From Pohlia nutans (taxonomy: Eukaryota > Streptophyta > Bryopsida > Bryales > Mniaceae): DNA of 64,000 nucleotides. This document shows, in pieces, positions 46,195 through 57,253 of this stretch (position 1 is the stretch's first letter; each line of letters starts with the position of its first letter). A program made the translations under genes and the position numbers. The DNA lies in assembly GCA_022496805.1 (NCBI GenBank), contig CM040094.1:19739501-19803500 (forward strand). The letters run 5' to 3'. The notes beneath the pieces were generated by a model. It saw nothing but the letters and a program-made list of their open reading frames with translations, was not told the origin of the DNA and did not search any database.

Positions 46195-47035
46195 CACCGT
46201 TGGAATTGGAGAATAGACTTAATTTGAAGATTTTCCACCGTCGACAAATTTGAATGTTGAGTGTCCAAAATACAGAAGTATTTCTAAAGATACTCGTATC
46301 ATAGGTCTCTTTTAATTTCTTCACTTTCAGGTTTTTACTCCTTGTAAATATAACTTTGCCGTAAACCTTAAATATAAGTTTTGATAAACCCATTGACAAA
46401 AATATATTTAACCCTTTAGCGCGCCGGCGTCCAGATTCTGGACGCCAGATGAATTGCAGCAGCTCAATTTCTGTGGTATCGGATGTTTTTCATCCATTTT
46501 TTATTTTTTTTCATTCTTGTGCTAGTTGAATACCATTTGTATGGTATGCATCTTCCAAATAAGATAATGTGAATTTTTGAATATTTACAAAAGTGATTAA
46601 TGTCAAGTTTCAAACTTTCAATCTTAGTTCAAAAAAAAAGACCTTAAATATGATTTTCCATAGTAAGTAGAATCAAATAATGGAAACCATACCTTCTTGT
46701 AGTGCATGTCATTCTAATTTCATTACAATATTTTTAAATTTTTTTGTGTTAATTTTGGATTTTTAATTGAATTTCAAGAGAGTACCTTGCAAAATTACTT
46801 TAAAAATATTAATAATAAATATGATGAATCCAACCGTACGGATGTTATCTACACATTGACATTTACAATTTTGTTTTGTACATCAACTCCATTTTCGTTT
46901 TTCATCAACCATTTTATAACAAATTTTTGAAAACAATGTTGAATCGGGACGTTAAAGGGTTAATTTGAATTTTTCCCTTATTTGAATAATAAAATCTGTA
47001 AATATTCAAAATATCTTCAAATCATGTTGAAAACT
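46195..47035 (+). mobile_element. Family A MITE fragment interrupted by a second MITE
   Basis: 46195-46411 and 46964-47035 match consecutive internal parts of the family at 8342-8869 (for example CACCGTTGGAATTGGAGAAT, then GAATTTTTCCCTT.TTTG..TAATAAAA). They are separated by the 548-bp element at 46412-46959. The fragment lacks both ends, and its right side joins a CGTCCG array directly. Confidence 0.75.
46412..46959 (+). mobile_element. TTAA-type MITE nested in another MITE
   Basis: TTAA 46408-46411 and 46960-46963 flank a 548-bp element with ends CCCTTTAGCGCGCC and GACGTTAAAGGG. Next to the left end is GGCGTCCAGATTCTGGACGCC-like dyad symmetry. It is homologous to 55028-55552 (shared segment GTTGGAT/AATACC.TTTGTATGGTA). 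Confidence 0.85.
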
Positions 47036-47037
47036 GT

Positions 47038-47660
47038 GATCGGACGTCCACTGCACCGTCCGATCGGGCACGCTCTCAGTCGTCCGATCTTGCAGCCGTC
47101 CGATCGCGCCGTCCTGCCGTCCGACCCAATCATCCGTCCGATCCCGTCGTCCGCCATTCTAATCTCAGTCGCCCGTCCGATTGGGCACATTCTCAATCGT
47201 CCGATCGGGCAGCCGCTCGCCCGTCCGATCGAGCACCCAATCCCTCGTCCGACCCGTAGATGGAGACACCAAATTCATAGATTTCTTCGATTTCAGTGAA
47301 CTATAATCAGCCCAGCACGAGGATGGTTCTAAAGATCTCGTAGATTGCGTCGTAAACCTTAAACAATCGTCCGCTGTCCGGAGAAACATTGCAAAGGGAT
47401 TTTACCTCGCCGTCGGACATGGGCGTCCGACCCGTCCGCCGTCCGACCTTCCCGCCGTCCGATCTACCCAAAACCGCCGTTCGACCTGTCCAGTCGTCCA
47501 ATCGCGCTGTCCGCCGTTCGAACGCCGTCCGCTGAGGTAAAACCCCCGTCCGCTGTAGTAAAACCGCCGTCCGCTGTGGGTTTTTCAAAGTCACCGGACG
47601 CTGGGATGGGAACGTCTACGTCCAGCGGACGTCCGGACGCGGACGTCCGCGTCCCAGCGT
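47038..47660 (+). promoter_or_regulatory. Orphan CGTCCG array, downstream TATA at 47796
   Basis: About thirty CGTCCG cores (CGTCCGATC, CGTCCGACC, CGTCCGCTG) in two blocks (47040-47260 and 47365-47660), mostly in plus orientation, ending in overlapping GGACGTCCGGACG palindromes. TATAAAA lies at 47796-47802, followed by GCGGACAGAC, the same order as at the two genic promoters. No convincing ORF follows, so it may drive a lost gene or a non-coding RNA. Confidence 0.6.
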
Positions 47661-48059
47661 CCGAACAACCCTGGGACAAACGCAATCCCCTTGTCATTTG
47701 CGGTGAGCAGAATGCCAAGAAACACTCGCAGAATGCCAAGAACGCTCCAAGCAAGTTCCACTCCGGAACTTAGTCAAATAACCACTTATTCCATGTATAA
47801 AATGTCATGCGCGGACAGACACACAAAAAACACCCTTCTTCCTCATTATATGGATGGTGTCGTATTTGAGCATGCTAAGGATAAGGTATTGAAAGGGTCT
47901 CCAAATGAAAGATGTTAGTTGAAGAATATTCAATCCAAAGGTGTATGCCTTGCTAAATTTTAGTACATTTTATGTATGTTAAAAGTAAGATACGTGATCG
48001 TACATACGGTCCCCTACTGACCTTTAAGGGTTAAAGACAAAGGTTGCAAATTATATTTA

Positions 48060-48200
48060 CATTTGATCTTAGCCAATAGGCCAGAAAAGGTATGTTTTTT
48101 CCTTCAAATTTACTAAGCTATATACCCTCACAATGACTATGAATAGTACAAACTTTATAGGATAACTCCACTCAACTTTATTCTTGTGGTGTGACACCTA
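48060..48200 (-). pseudogene. U2 snRNA pseudogene, 5' part with promoter
   Basis: On the minus strand from 48093: ATACCTTTTCTGGCC then TATTGGCTAAGATCAA, matching the first 30 or so bases of plant U2 (ATACCTTTCTCGGCC..TTGGCTAAGATCAA). The match stops after about 33 bases. Upstream on the same strand is a TATATAGC about 32 bp away and GTTATCCTATAAAG where a plant snRNA upstream element would lie. Sequence as far as 48200 is shared with the copies at 50.9 and 51.7 kb. Confidence 0.7.
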
Positions 48201-48770
48201 CCATGCACAACAATATTTCAAGTGTTTCATGTGAATTAGAATCAATGTTTTGTTTTGGCCAGTATTTCATTTGAAGTGGATGGAATTATGAATATGAATG
48301 ACGCCATGAGAGATTTATGTTCCGCAAAGCTCATGAAGTAGGAAAAGTGGATTTGATTTAGAAGAACACTACTAATTTATTGTTGTTGTGCCAGGAATTT
48401 TACGTCGGGCAGAGAAAGAGGGTTGTTTGCCTAAAAGGGTTAACAGACCCCACTGTCAAAGACGAGGCCAAAAAAATACTATCTCATTAATACCTTACAT
48501 AGGAAATACTGAAAACCCTCAAACACATATCTTCATCTTTTATATGCTTTCTTGTTTCAAATGGATTATTGAATGTACGTCATTATTCAAGAATTTTTTT
48601 ATGTTTCAAATTATAGTGGAATTGCAAGTCTTGCATAGTACTCATATCATGAGTTTAGGAATAAACTATCTTTCTTCACTATATATTCCTACGTGGTGCA
48701 TCTCATAATCATGAGACTCTTAGCAAAAAAGTTATCTTCTACTTGCGAATTGATATCATAGGATTCCACC

Positions 48771-48990
48771 ACCGCCCATCAAGGAGACAGGGGTTACGTC
48801 CTCGCTTGCATTGCAGAAGCACGCGCAATAGCCGGGGCACTCTCATATCCAAATTCATATGAAGATCTAACAGTCAAACAGCAGAGTCTGTGATATTCAG
48901 ACATGTTCACAGAAGCTTTGGAAGCAAAACAAATTGGCATGGCTTTGAAAAAGTGATCTCAGGCTCTTGAAAGCACACATCAACGTATGT
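48771..48990 (+). pseudogene. Coding relic, two TGA codons
   Basis: A frame with codon-like composition reads TAHQGDRGYVLACIAEARAI, continues through AGALSYPNSYEDLTVKQQSL, TGA (48891-48893), YSDMFTEALEAKQIGMALKK, TGA (48954-48956), SQALESTHQR. It looks like a helical protein exon. Both stops are compatible with CGA-to-TGA changes. The parent family is not recognised. Confidence 0.4.
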
Positions 48991-49013
48991 TACAAATGAA
49001 TATTGAATGTTAA

Positions 49014-49243
49014 CCCCTAAAGGACCATAAGGCCTCCAGGGGGCTTCATGTTTTTTTAGCAGCTTTTATTAGGTTTTATGTAGACTTCATTTTGATCAAA
49101 TTTGATTGATTTTTGATCAAAACATGCAATGTTCTTCACTAATTCCGAAGATACAAAATTTGGTCCAAGTCGAATTATATATTTCACAAGATGATCATTT
49201 AAATTTGTCATTTTAAAACTATGAATCCTTGGTCCTTTAGGGG
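49014..49243 (+). mobile_element. TTAA-type MITE, family B
   Basis: Perfect TTAA on both sides (49010-49013 and 49244-49247). Ends CCCCTAAAGGACCA and TGGTCCTTTAGGGG (the last bases before TTAA) form a 14-bp inverted repeat with at most one mismatch. 230 bp; reverse-orientation sibling at 54033-54263. A clean, probably young, non-autonomous element. Confidence 0.93.
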
Positions 49244-49247
49244 TTAA

Positions 49248-50207
49248 GTAAACTCATGTACACTAAAGAGCTAGTGTACAGATGTTGGAACAAGAAACAC
49301 TATTCCCCTTCCCTTGATTTCTTCATTTGATTGTGGATTGTTTCACAGCTATTTAATTTAGGCATATTTGCTAAATTTAATCTTACTTTTTCATCTCCTT
49401 TTTAAAGCACCAATTTGTTACAAATTTGGTTGAGAAAATTCATTTTTTCTCCATTATTCTCTCATAAATAAGCATATGAGGCTTGGTTTGACATTTAAGG
49501 GCTAAAAGGCTAAGAATTCACTTTTTTAAACAATTGAACAATTGTTTTACTTTGAATCATGGCATTTGCATTAATTTACATGTTGCAAAATTGATAAAAT
49601 TTGACATAAGAATAACAATAGATGGCGATTGATGGATTGAGTTGTGTTGAATACAAAGAACTTGAACTCCGAGATCAAAGATGACTTGGATTTTTGTTGA
49701 TTAGTTCACTAATTCTTTTCATAAAATAGGGGTCTTTGTTAGCTTTGTTGAAAAATATGTCTGAGGAATAACATAAGCAAATTAGATATGGCAAAGTGGA
49801 TATAGCGCATAAAATAATTTTTAAAAGTGACATTTGTTTCGTACAGGATACTTATTGTGATGCAATTTATTTCTTCAATATATGGTTTTTATTGTGATTC
49901 AATGCATTTCATCCAATGGCATCAAAATAATCATTTATCTAATCATATAACAGAAATGAATGTTGTTAAGATTGTTGGAAAGAGATAAATATCGTAGCAC
50001 AATGCAAAAAAATTTAGGCCTCCAAAAGGTGCTAAGTCAACTAAACTACCATGCAAGAATAATAATATAATAAAATTTATAATAATAATAATAATAATAA
50101 TAATATGGTTGACTTTGCAGCCTTTTAGATGCCTGAATTCTTTTGTAATGCATGACCGTGCACGCCACTTTGTACATGAGTGGTTGTAAAATCGAACCCA
50201 ACTGGTA
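49248..50207. other. AT-rich spacer with an (AAT)n tract
   Basis: Only an (AAT)n microsatellite at about 50060-50105 is recognised; no gene. Confidence 0.55.
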
Positions 50208-50209
50208 TA

Positions 50210-50481
50210 CCGTACCAGGAAGGCAGGGTCGATAGAAAATAATTCCCCAAAAAAATGCCAAAAATTAAATAAAAATTTATCAAGTATTTTGTTGAAATCA
50301 ACAAAAATGAAGTCAACAAAAATCATAGACAAAAAACAAAAGAAAACATTTAGTCGCTAGAAAAAATCAATGTTAAAAGTTCCCAATTTTTAATAATTAT
50401 TTTTGAAAGTGTCGACCTCCACTTTTTGAACTTTTATTAATTATTCAACATGAAAGTGCCGACCCTGCCTTCCTGGTACGG
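50210..50481. mobile_element. MITE with CCGTACCAGGAAGGCAGGG ends, TA target site
   Basis: Terminal inverted repeats of at least 23 bp (CCGTACCAGGAAGGCAGGG..CG and its complement) flanked by TA. 272 bp, AT-rich. A second copy lies at 59095-59372. TA target sites and size fit a Tc1/mariner-type (Stowaway-like) MITE, although the ends do not resemble the Tc1 element at 3735. Confidence 0.88.
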
Positions 50482-50510
50482 TATTACCTTGCCAATGCAA
50501 TATCTTTGCA

Positions 50511-50660
50511 CCTGCAAATGGAAAGGATGAAGTGCTTCAAGGGCTAAAGAATGTTATCAACTATGAACATGCAAATGATATACTTCCTTATAATCCAACA
50601 TCGTAGAGCAAGTACAAAAGCTTCCTTGTGCAGCTTTTTCCAATACAAAACTGTAAGTTG
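50511..50660 (+). pseudogene. Coding relic with one TAG
   Basis: PANGKDEVLQGLKNVINYEH, ANDILPYNPTS, TAG (50604-50606), SKYKSFLVQLFPIQN in one frame, next to a possible acceptor. May belong to the same lost gene as 48771-48990. Family not recognised. Confidence 0.3.
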
Positions 50661-50937
50661 GGAGGTTGTTTTTAGGTTACTATAGCAAAATACACCGTGA
50701 CACATGCACGCCTATAGCTGCTTGTGTAGCATGCCACATGGCGGCCCACGACTTTTACTTCTATTGTCGGCCAATAACTCCTATACGAGATAAACCTAGT
50801 TTCACAAACCTGCACTCGGGACACTGCCATACCAGTGCTACACACTTGACAGTGTTACGTACTTTGATAATGTTACATACTTGACAGTATCACGCCCTTG
50901 ACAATGTCACACGATAAAAGTAAAGTTGAGTGAAGTT

Positions 50938-51040
50938 ATCCCATGAGGTTTGCGCTAGTTGCAATCAAAGTGAGAATATATAACGTGGGTTTGAAGGATG
51001 AAGCATATGTCTTTCTCAGCCTTTTGGCTAAGATCTAGTG
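50938..51040 (+). pseudogene. U2 snRNA pseudogene with Pol II snRNA promoter
   Basis: ATATGTCTTTCTCAGCC then TTTTGGCTAAGATCTAGTG (51005-51040) matches the U2 5' end with few changes, then similarity ends. Upstream, ATATATAA (50976-50983) sits about 26 bp before it. ATCCCATGAGG (50938-50948), similar to the plant upstream sequence element RTCCCACATCG, sits about 36 bp before the TATA box, the Pol II spacing. A truncated gene copy, not a retroposed RNA, because the promoter moved with it. Confidence 0.75.
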
Positions 51041-51502
51041 TTTAATTATAGATAACCATGCATACATGGTGAGAAGTATTTTCCAAACTCTAATCCTAAA
51101 TCCTAACAACCATAAACAAAATAGAGATTAAGTTCATGTTCACAATAATTGACTAGTTTCTTTCGTGGCCTTGATTAAACAATAATCCCTTGTCTTGAAA
51201 ACTCCCCTACATCTCGTATGTTGACGAAGGCGCTTGAATTTACTTGCACTTGAGTTTATTTTTGCGCTTTCTCGTTTGTCTTCAAATCCTTTCATTGAGT
51301 GGATTGTTTTTCTCTCAATTCCTTAACTAATTCTCCTTACAATAAACTTGTAGTAAATATCAAATCCTATCATCTTTTTCACAACTTTGCAACTCTAAAA
51401 TTTAACATAGCACATTTTGAAGTTTGATCATTCAATTAATACCACATCGCTGTAATTTCATCACATCACATCACATTTGGACAGTCAAGGAGATAAAGTA
51501 AG

Positions 51503-51630
51503 ATGGAAGCGATCCGCACCCCCTAAAAAATTGGATTGATATCATAGAATTTGATAAACTTCGTATCAAATATTAAAATGATAAGAACACGAACTACACT
51601 TGATCTCATCCAAAAGACCAAAGAAAGTAT
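51503..51630 (-). pseudogene. Full-length diverged U2 snRNA pseudogene
   Basis: Minus strand from 51630: ATACTTTCTTTGGTC, TTTTGGATGAGATCAAGTG, TAGTTCGTGTTCTTATCA, TTTTAATATTTGATACG, then a diverged middle and CAATTTTTTAGGGGGTGCGG. This follows the order of U2 through the Sm-site-like AATTTTTTAGG. The branch-point-pairing GTAGTA has become GTAGTT and the first stem is disrupted, so it is not expected to function. Flanks up to 52050 are the inverted counterpart of 50670-51037. Confidence 0.75.
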
Positions 51631-52216
51631 GCTTCTCCCTTCAAACTTACAACATTATATATCTTCAACTCTCACTACAATTGACGCAATCCTCACAAGA
51701 TAACTCTACCCAACCTTATTCTTGTCATGTGGCACTGTCAAAGGCATGACATTGTCAAGTGTGTAACACTATCAAATTGCATAACATTGTCAAAGTGCCT
51801 GACATTGGTATGGCATGTCGTGAGTGCAAGTTTGTGACATTCGGTTATCTTGCATGAGAGTTACTAGCCGACAATAAAAGTAAAAGTCATGTGCCATCAT
51901 GTGATATGCCACACAAACAGCCGCGGCCGTGCATGCGCCACAACGTGCTTTGCTATGGTCGATTAACCTTCCCCATACATCTGTTGCACAAGTTGCTAGG
52001 CAAACACAACTAGGGAAAAAAAATGGGAAATTATATTCTCGTGACATCTACTGTATTGCCCTTTTGTTGGAGAAAAAAGCTCCATTCTCTCCATTCCTAC
52101 GCCTCACCATTCCAAACAAGAACACAGTATGTGATCCACATAGATGACCCTTCTTACACGTATTATACCCAAACTGCTACTCACCAGAACGTGCTCATCT
52201 ACTGCTTGTAAATGGG

Positions 52217-52498
52217 TTGCTCAGTCATTATACAAAGTTTCGATGCGGAGCAGCATTGTTGGATAAACCAATAGGTGCTGTCCTTCGGTATAACTCTAAA
52301 GTTGCAACTCTAAATTTGAAGGGCTTGGTACGGTGCACGCCGAAGGGGTCAGCTCACTGGAGCTCACACCAGGTGGATGCTTTGAGGCAGACATCCATTC
52401 AGCGTCAGTTGACAATTGATTTGCTGCATCACACAAAGGAAACAGCTTTAGCCAGGTTTAGGATACGGCTGCAGAGCTACAGCATTTATTCTATTTAA
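52217..52498 (+). other. Possible exon/ORF of unknown family
   Basis: 93-codon ORF (FRCGAALLDKPIGAVLRYNS.., HQVDALRQTSIQRQLTIDLLHHTKETALARF) with protein-like composition in an otherwise AT-rich stretch. The ATG is not convincing. It may be an exon of the lost gene whose relics lie at 48.8 and 50.5 kb. Confidence 0.25.
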
Positions 52499-52948
52499 TG
52501 TATGACACACTATTTCATAGTCCTAAGAAACACTATAAACAATTAGTGTACTAAATATTGGGCTTTGGAATTCATGTTGGCCACTTGATGCTTCTTGATG
52601 GTGGTCTTAAAGTACATAATTCAATAACAAGAATTTCATTTATTCTATGTTACACTATTCTGGTAAATTAAGGTAAGCGGACCCATTACCAAATTTGTTC
52701 TTATTGTCACCAAAATGTACTTGGCACCTTCGTTTTAAAAGGAGGATGTAGGCCAACTGTACATGGCTTAACTTTTTCTTGGAAACCATTTAAGCATGTA
52801 CAATCGCCCTACATCACCCTTTCAGAATGAAAACACTAAGTACATTCTCGTGGCAACAGGAACAATGTTGGCAATGGAATGACACTGAATAGAATAAAAT
52901 CAATGACATTAAATCATGGATGACACTAAAATAGAATAAACAGTGTAG

Positions 52949-55900
52949 CTAGGTCTGCATCAAAGAGGAAATCGAGTTAAAAGCTGTAAAAAGTAGATAA
53001 TTCTGCTGGAACGAACCTCGCCTATTGCCAAGCGAAATGACTCTTCGTAAACAGTCACGAAATTCAGACAAGATGGCTCGCTCTTGGTCCACATAGAGCA
53101 GATTTTCATGGGCTGGCGAGAATGGCGCAGTCAGCAATGGGTCCTTCTCATCGCACATCAATGCAAGTGTTCCCGGTGAAATGGGTCTTGCACCACGCAC
53201 TTCTCCCATCTCTGCAATCTCAGAGGCCAGGTTTGCTGCAGTGTGGGCAGGAGAGCTTGCCCGATTCTGGCTTGCATAATCCTCTGCTGCTTCAGTGCAG
53301 TAGTCTGCTTGAAGCCTGCCACGTGCCGGTGAAGGTGCAGAAGATGGCTCATTGTTAGATGTACGGGGTTCGGTATGCGGCGGGTTCCGAGCCACAGAGG
53401 TGAGTACTCCATTGTCCACTGCTGACATTCCTGCCACAGGGAAATCCAAGAAACTATGCTTGATACAGAAAAGCTTAACCCCTAAGCGTCTAAAACGCCC
53501 AATATGACCATCTGCATCACTGAACTTTGCAACGGTGGCATTTTCTCATTTTACCGCAGTTTTCTGATTGCAATACACCAATTTAAAGCTCTTGTTCTAT
53601 ACTACAAGATCAACAGTGTCGATCGTATCAAACTAAAGTCATTTTCACACAAACAGATGATTTGCAACAGGGGGCCCAATTTTCCTACACTACAGAAAAT
53701 ACACAGGGGACGCTTAGGGATTAAGAAAGCAGAGAGAATGCTATAAAGTTCCAATGATCGGTTTGTGAATCCTGCTCTGATGAGCCCAGCACAATGAGAA
53801 AGGGCGAACCTGAAACTTCATGTTGAGCGTCCGCGGATACAATTACCAGAAGCTTGCAGAGTTCCTGAATGACGTCTGTGTGCAAGACGTCCGCCAGCAA
53901 AGATCTGCCACAAAATGGAGCCCCGCACTCAGCCAAGAGATAAAACTAAGCAGGTGAGCTCAACATGCATGGGGTTATACTTTGGATGGATGTTGATATT
54001 GCAGTGTAGAGGAGAAGTGGTAATTCGTTTAACCCCTAAAGGACCAATGATTCATGGTTTTAAAATGACAATTTTAAACGATCGTATTGTGAAAATTATA
54101 ATTTGAATGGGACCAAATTTTATATCACTGGAAATAGTGAAGAATATTACATATGTTGGACTTTTATTTATTTTTAAATTTTAAGAAAATAATCTACATA
54201 AAACCTACTCAAAACTACTGAAACAAACAGGAGCCACCTGGTGACCTTGTGGTCCTTTAGGGGTTAAAAGAAACCGCAATGTTGACCATCAGGGGGCGGA
54301 AGGAAGTGCTACCTGTTTGTAAATGTCACGAGTGGCTCTACTCTGTGCTCCGCATAATTCAATGGTGTAGCCACAGTTGCAATATAGCCGTTTTCTACCT
54401 TCACAAGGTTGGACTCAGCAAGCAACAAGAGAGTAAGTACAAAAACACCTCTCGTGTGTATTCTTTCAGAAAATCCACAGGATCCAAGTCCAGTTCTGGC
54501 ATTCCTAACATGATGCATGACTAGTTAATGGACAGGGAAATAATATCATATACTAGGGGTTAGAATGGCTGATAGAAATTAACCAAATCACAAACTTCTT
54601 CTGCCCGTTACATAAAGCCTGAGACTTATAACATCGTTTAGCAGGCCAAGAGAATCCCATAAGGTGGAATGTCCCATAATTGCCTCAGTCCCCATGAACG
54701 TCACCTAGGCGCCTTCCACAACTACCGCACCATGTGATTCCCTTGTGAACTAATCAGGGACATCTATGGGTGGGCGGAATTGGGGCTTTAGAGCGCAATT
54801 CATGATTTTTTTTCCTGTTAGGAAAAACACCACCTATGTGGCACAAGTGAGTTATGACTAACTTTTCACTTTCAAAGATTCATATAAAATTCATTCTTTT
54901 AAATTGTCTATTTATTTTTTGATTTTATTCATAAATCTTAATAAATGGTAACTGCCAACTGATGTGACGGATTGCCAAGGTTATTTTTTTCTTTTCCTGT
55001 TCAAAATCCCCTAAGTCCTTTGCTTAACCCTTTGAGGCGACTGCGTCCACTATTTGGACGGTGAACAGATTCAAACTATGGACAATTTTCATCCATCCAA
55101 ATTTCTCTTTGTTCTTGTGCTAGTTGGATATCGTTTGTATGGTACGGATCTTCAAAATAAGATATTATGATTTTTTGAAAAACAACAAAATTGGTTAATG
55201 TCAAGTTTCATTCTTTGTTTAGAAAGTCAGACCTTAAACATGATTTTCCAAAATAAGTAGAATCAAATAATGGAAACCATACCATCTTGTACTACATGTT
55301 ATTCCAATTTCATTACAATAGTTTCTATTTTTTTGGTGTTAATTTTGGATTTGTAATTAAATTTCATGAGAAAACCTTACAAAATTAATTAAAAAATATT
55401 AATAAAAATATGATGAATCCAACCATACGTACAGATGTGATCTTCACATTGACATTTACAACTTTTCTTTGTACATCAACTCCATTGTAGTTTTTCATCA
55501 AACATTTTAGAACGAATCTTTGAAAACAATGTTGAATTGGGACGACAAAGGGTTAATAATGTTATGCTGTTTCATTATCACGCAAAAAGGACTTACAGCA
55601 TATCCAGTTTCCAGCAAAGGAGACGTACAGGAAGATAAGAAATAACCTCAAAACGCTTGAACTTTGACCTAAATGTGCTCAAGTTTCTTCGAAAGACATA
55701 GTCAGAATTACCTCTCACCTTATTTTCCTGCAAACCAGGCATGATGTACTCTACATCCTGCGTTTTCCGCTTCCTTGACAACGGTGACATGTGCCCAGAC
55801 ACACCACATCCAGAAGGCCGCTGCACGAAGCTCAATCTCAGTGCAGGATCACTGGGAAACAGCGCTCGTCTCTGATCACCCGTAATGAAGTTTCGGCAGT

Positions 55901-57253
55901 CTACACATTTGCAATTCTCGGAGCAGAGTATGTTGGCTTGATAGCACTCACAATACTTCTTCAAGCATCCTGATTTTTTGCAATGGCAACCTTTATTATG
56001 TTTTGCTGCACTTCCGTTGCGATCCCCAACTTCTTCCTACACAGCAATCAAAACAAGAGGGTGACGTTTACAGTAAACACAGGCCAGTTAGAATCAATAA
56101 TAAAGACTGGAGAAAGGTTGCCCACGATGACCCCAAAGGAGAATATGTACTTCAACTTGAAACTTTCCAAGCAGAATAGTATGTAATTAATTCTGGATGA
56201 ATCTTGCACTTCTGCATGCTCAGTTGGCAGTATGAAGTAAGAAGCAACTTGACCAGATCATGCTTGGCTTCCAGACCTAGTGTTACGTTAGACTCGGCTT
56301 TCAGACAAGTCACAATAACCAATAAACAACAAGTTCAATCCAGAAATAATATTCTTAAACGTAAAAACCTGAGCACAGTACCTTTCCATCGTTTGAGATG
56401 CGAGGACTGTTGGCAATCTTGGGGCGGAAGGCATTTGGGTTCCGCTCCAACGTCGCCTCTACAGCTTCTTGCCTCACCACCTCATGCTCACTGTTGTTAC
56501 AACAGTTCATGCAGTTACACCCATCGCAGTATGTTCCTGACGCAAAGCATTCGCAATACCTGCCACAGAGCCAGCAGGCATGTCAAAGGCCCGGAGCGAT
56601 CAATTGAGAATCACCCGGTTTCCTATTTGGCACATCAGAGCATGTGATTAAAAAACAGGAGATCATGTGAACACTCACAGTTTCAAACATCGAGAATTCT
56701 TGCAGTTGCATTGCTTGCACTTTTTAGGAGTTCCTTCCTTGCCCTCTAAAGCTGGCCGAGGGCGTGCTACTGGTCTACGCGGAGAACTATGTTTTCTGGT
56801 CTTTCGCACAAGTTCATATACACAAAGATGTCAGGAGAATTATGTAAATGCGATGAAACATGAAGAACAACAGTGTGCTAAGTATTCACAGTGACCAAAT
56901 AAATCTACTGCATGCAAATGCACATCACAGACTGACACAATGCTTATAATTGGGAAGAAACTTCTAGTTCACAGGACTTGGAAACAGACAGGAAGCCTCT
57001 GAGAGACCACAACACAATACGAACAAGGAAGTGAGAAGGTCGCCCATGTGTGCAGAAGCCCTACATGCTTGGCTGGCTAGAACGATGTTGAGGAGACTCT
57101 GAAGAAGTCAATGGACTTCCGTATGCAGAAGTGAAGTCAAGCTGGCGAGGTACTGCCTTACGTGCTGGCTCGCTTGCGGAGGCAGCCATGATGGACGCAG
57201 ACACGGACCCTGCATTTGGCAGGCTCTTCTCATCGGATAAGTGTGATATCAGT
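52949..57253 (-). CDS. TCX: CXC-domain (TCX/TSO1/LIN54-like) DNA-binding protein
   Basis: Minus strand. Phase-consistent exons are 57253-57065, 56786-56679, 56559-56382, 56036-55597, 54504-54313, 53904-53810 and 53430-52949; further 5' exons exist but are uncertain (one ending near 57601 is possible). The protein holds [11 protein letters not shown], first CXC repeat [20 protein letters not shown] with [12 protein letters not shown], the hinge [15 protein letters not shown], second CXC repeat [20 protein letters not shown] with [12 protein letters not shown], and the family's C-terminal [14 protein letters not shown] and [15 protein letters not shown] proteins bind TTYGAA-type promoter elements through zinc-coordinating cysteines and act in MuvB/DREAM-like cell-cycle complexes; in plants they repress or tune division genes. 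All CXC cysteines appear intact, so it is likely functional. The last three introns each carry a TTAA MITE. Confidence 0.9.
53479..53720. mobile_element. TTAA-type MITE in the last TCX intron
   Basis: TTAA 53475-53478 and 53721-53724; ends CCCCTAAGCGTC and GACGCTTAGGGA are complementary except the outermost base. 242 bp. Lies between exons 53810 and 53430. Confidence 0.88.
54033..54263 (-). mobile_element. TTAA-type MITE, family B, in a TCX intron
   Basis: TTAA 54029-54032 and 54264-54267; ends CCCCTAAAGGACC and GGTCCTTTAGGGG are perfectly complementary. 231 bp, reverse copy of 49014-49243. Lies in the intron 54312-53905. Confidence 0.93.
55028..55552 (+). mobile_element. TTAA-type MITE in a TCX intron, relative of 46412-46959
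   Basis: TTAA 55024-55027 and 55553-55556; ends CCCTTTGAGGCG and GACGACAAAGGG. 525 bp, with a GCGTCCACTATTTGGACGG dyad near the left end, as in 46412-46959. Lies in the intron 55596-54505. Confidence 0.88.

Noticed and set aside
53122..53358. Plus-strand ORF opposite the TCX gene
   Set aside because: Shadow of the conserved last TCX exon on the minus strand.
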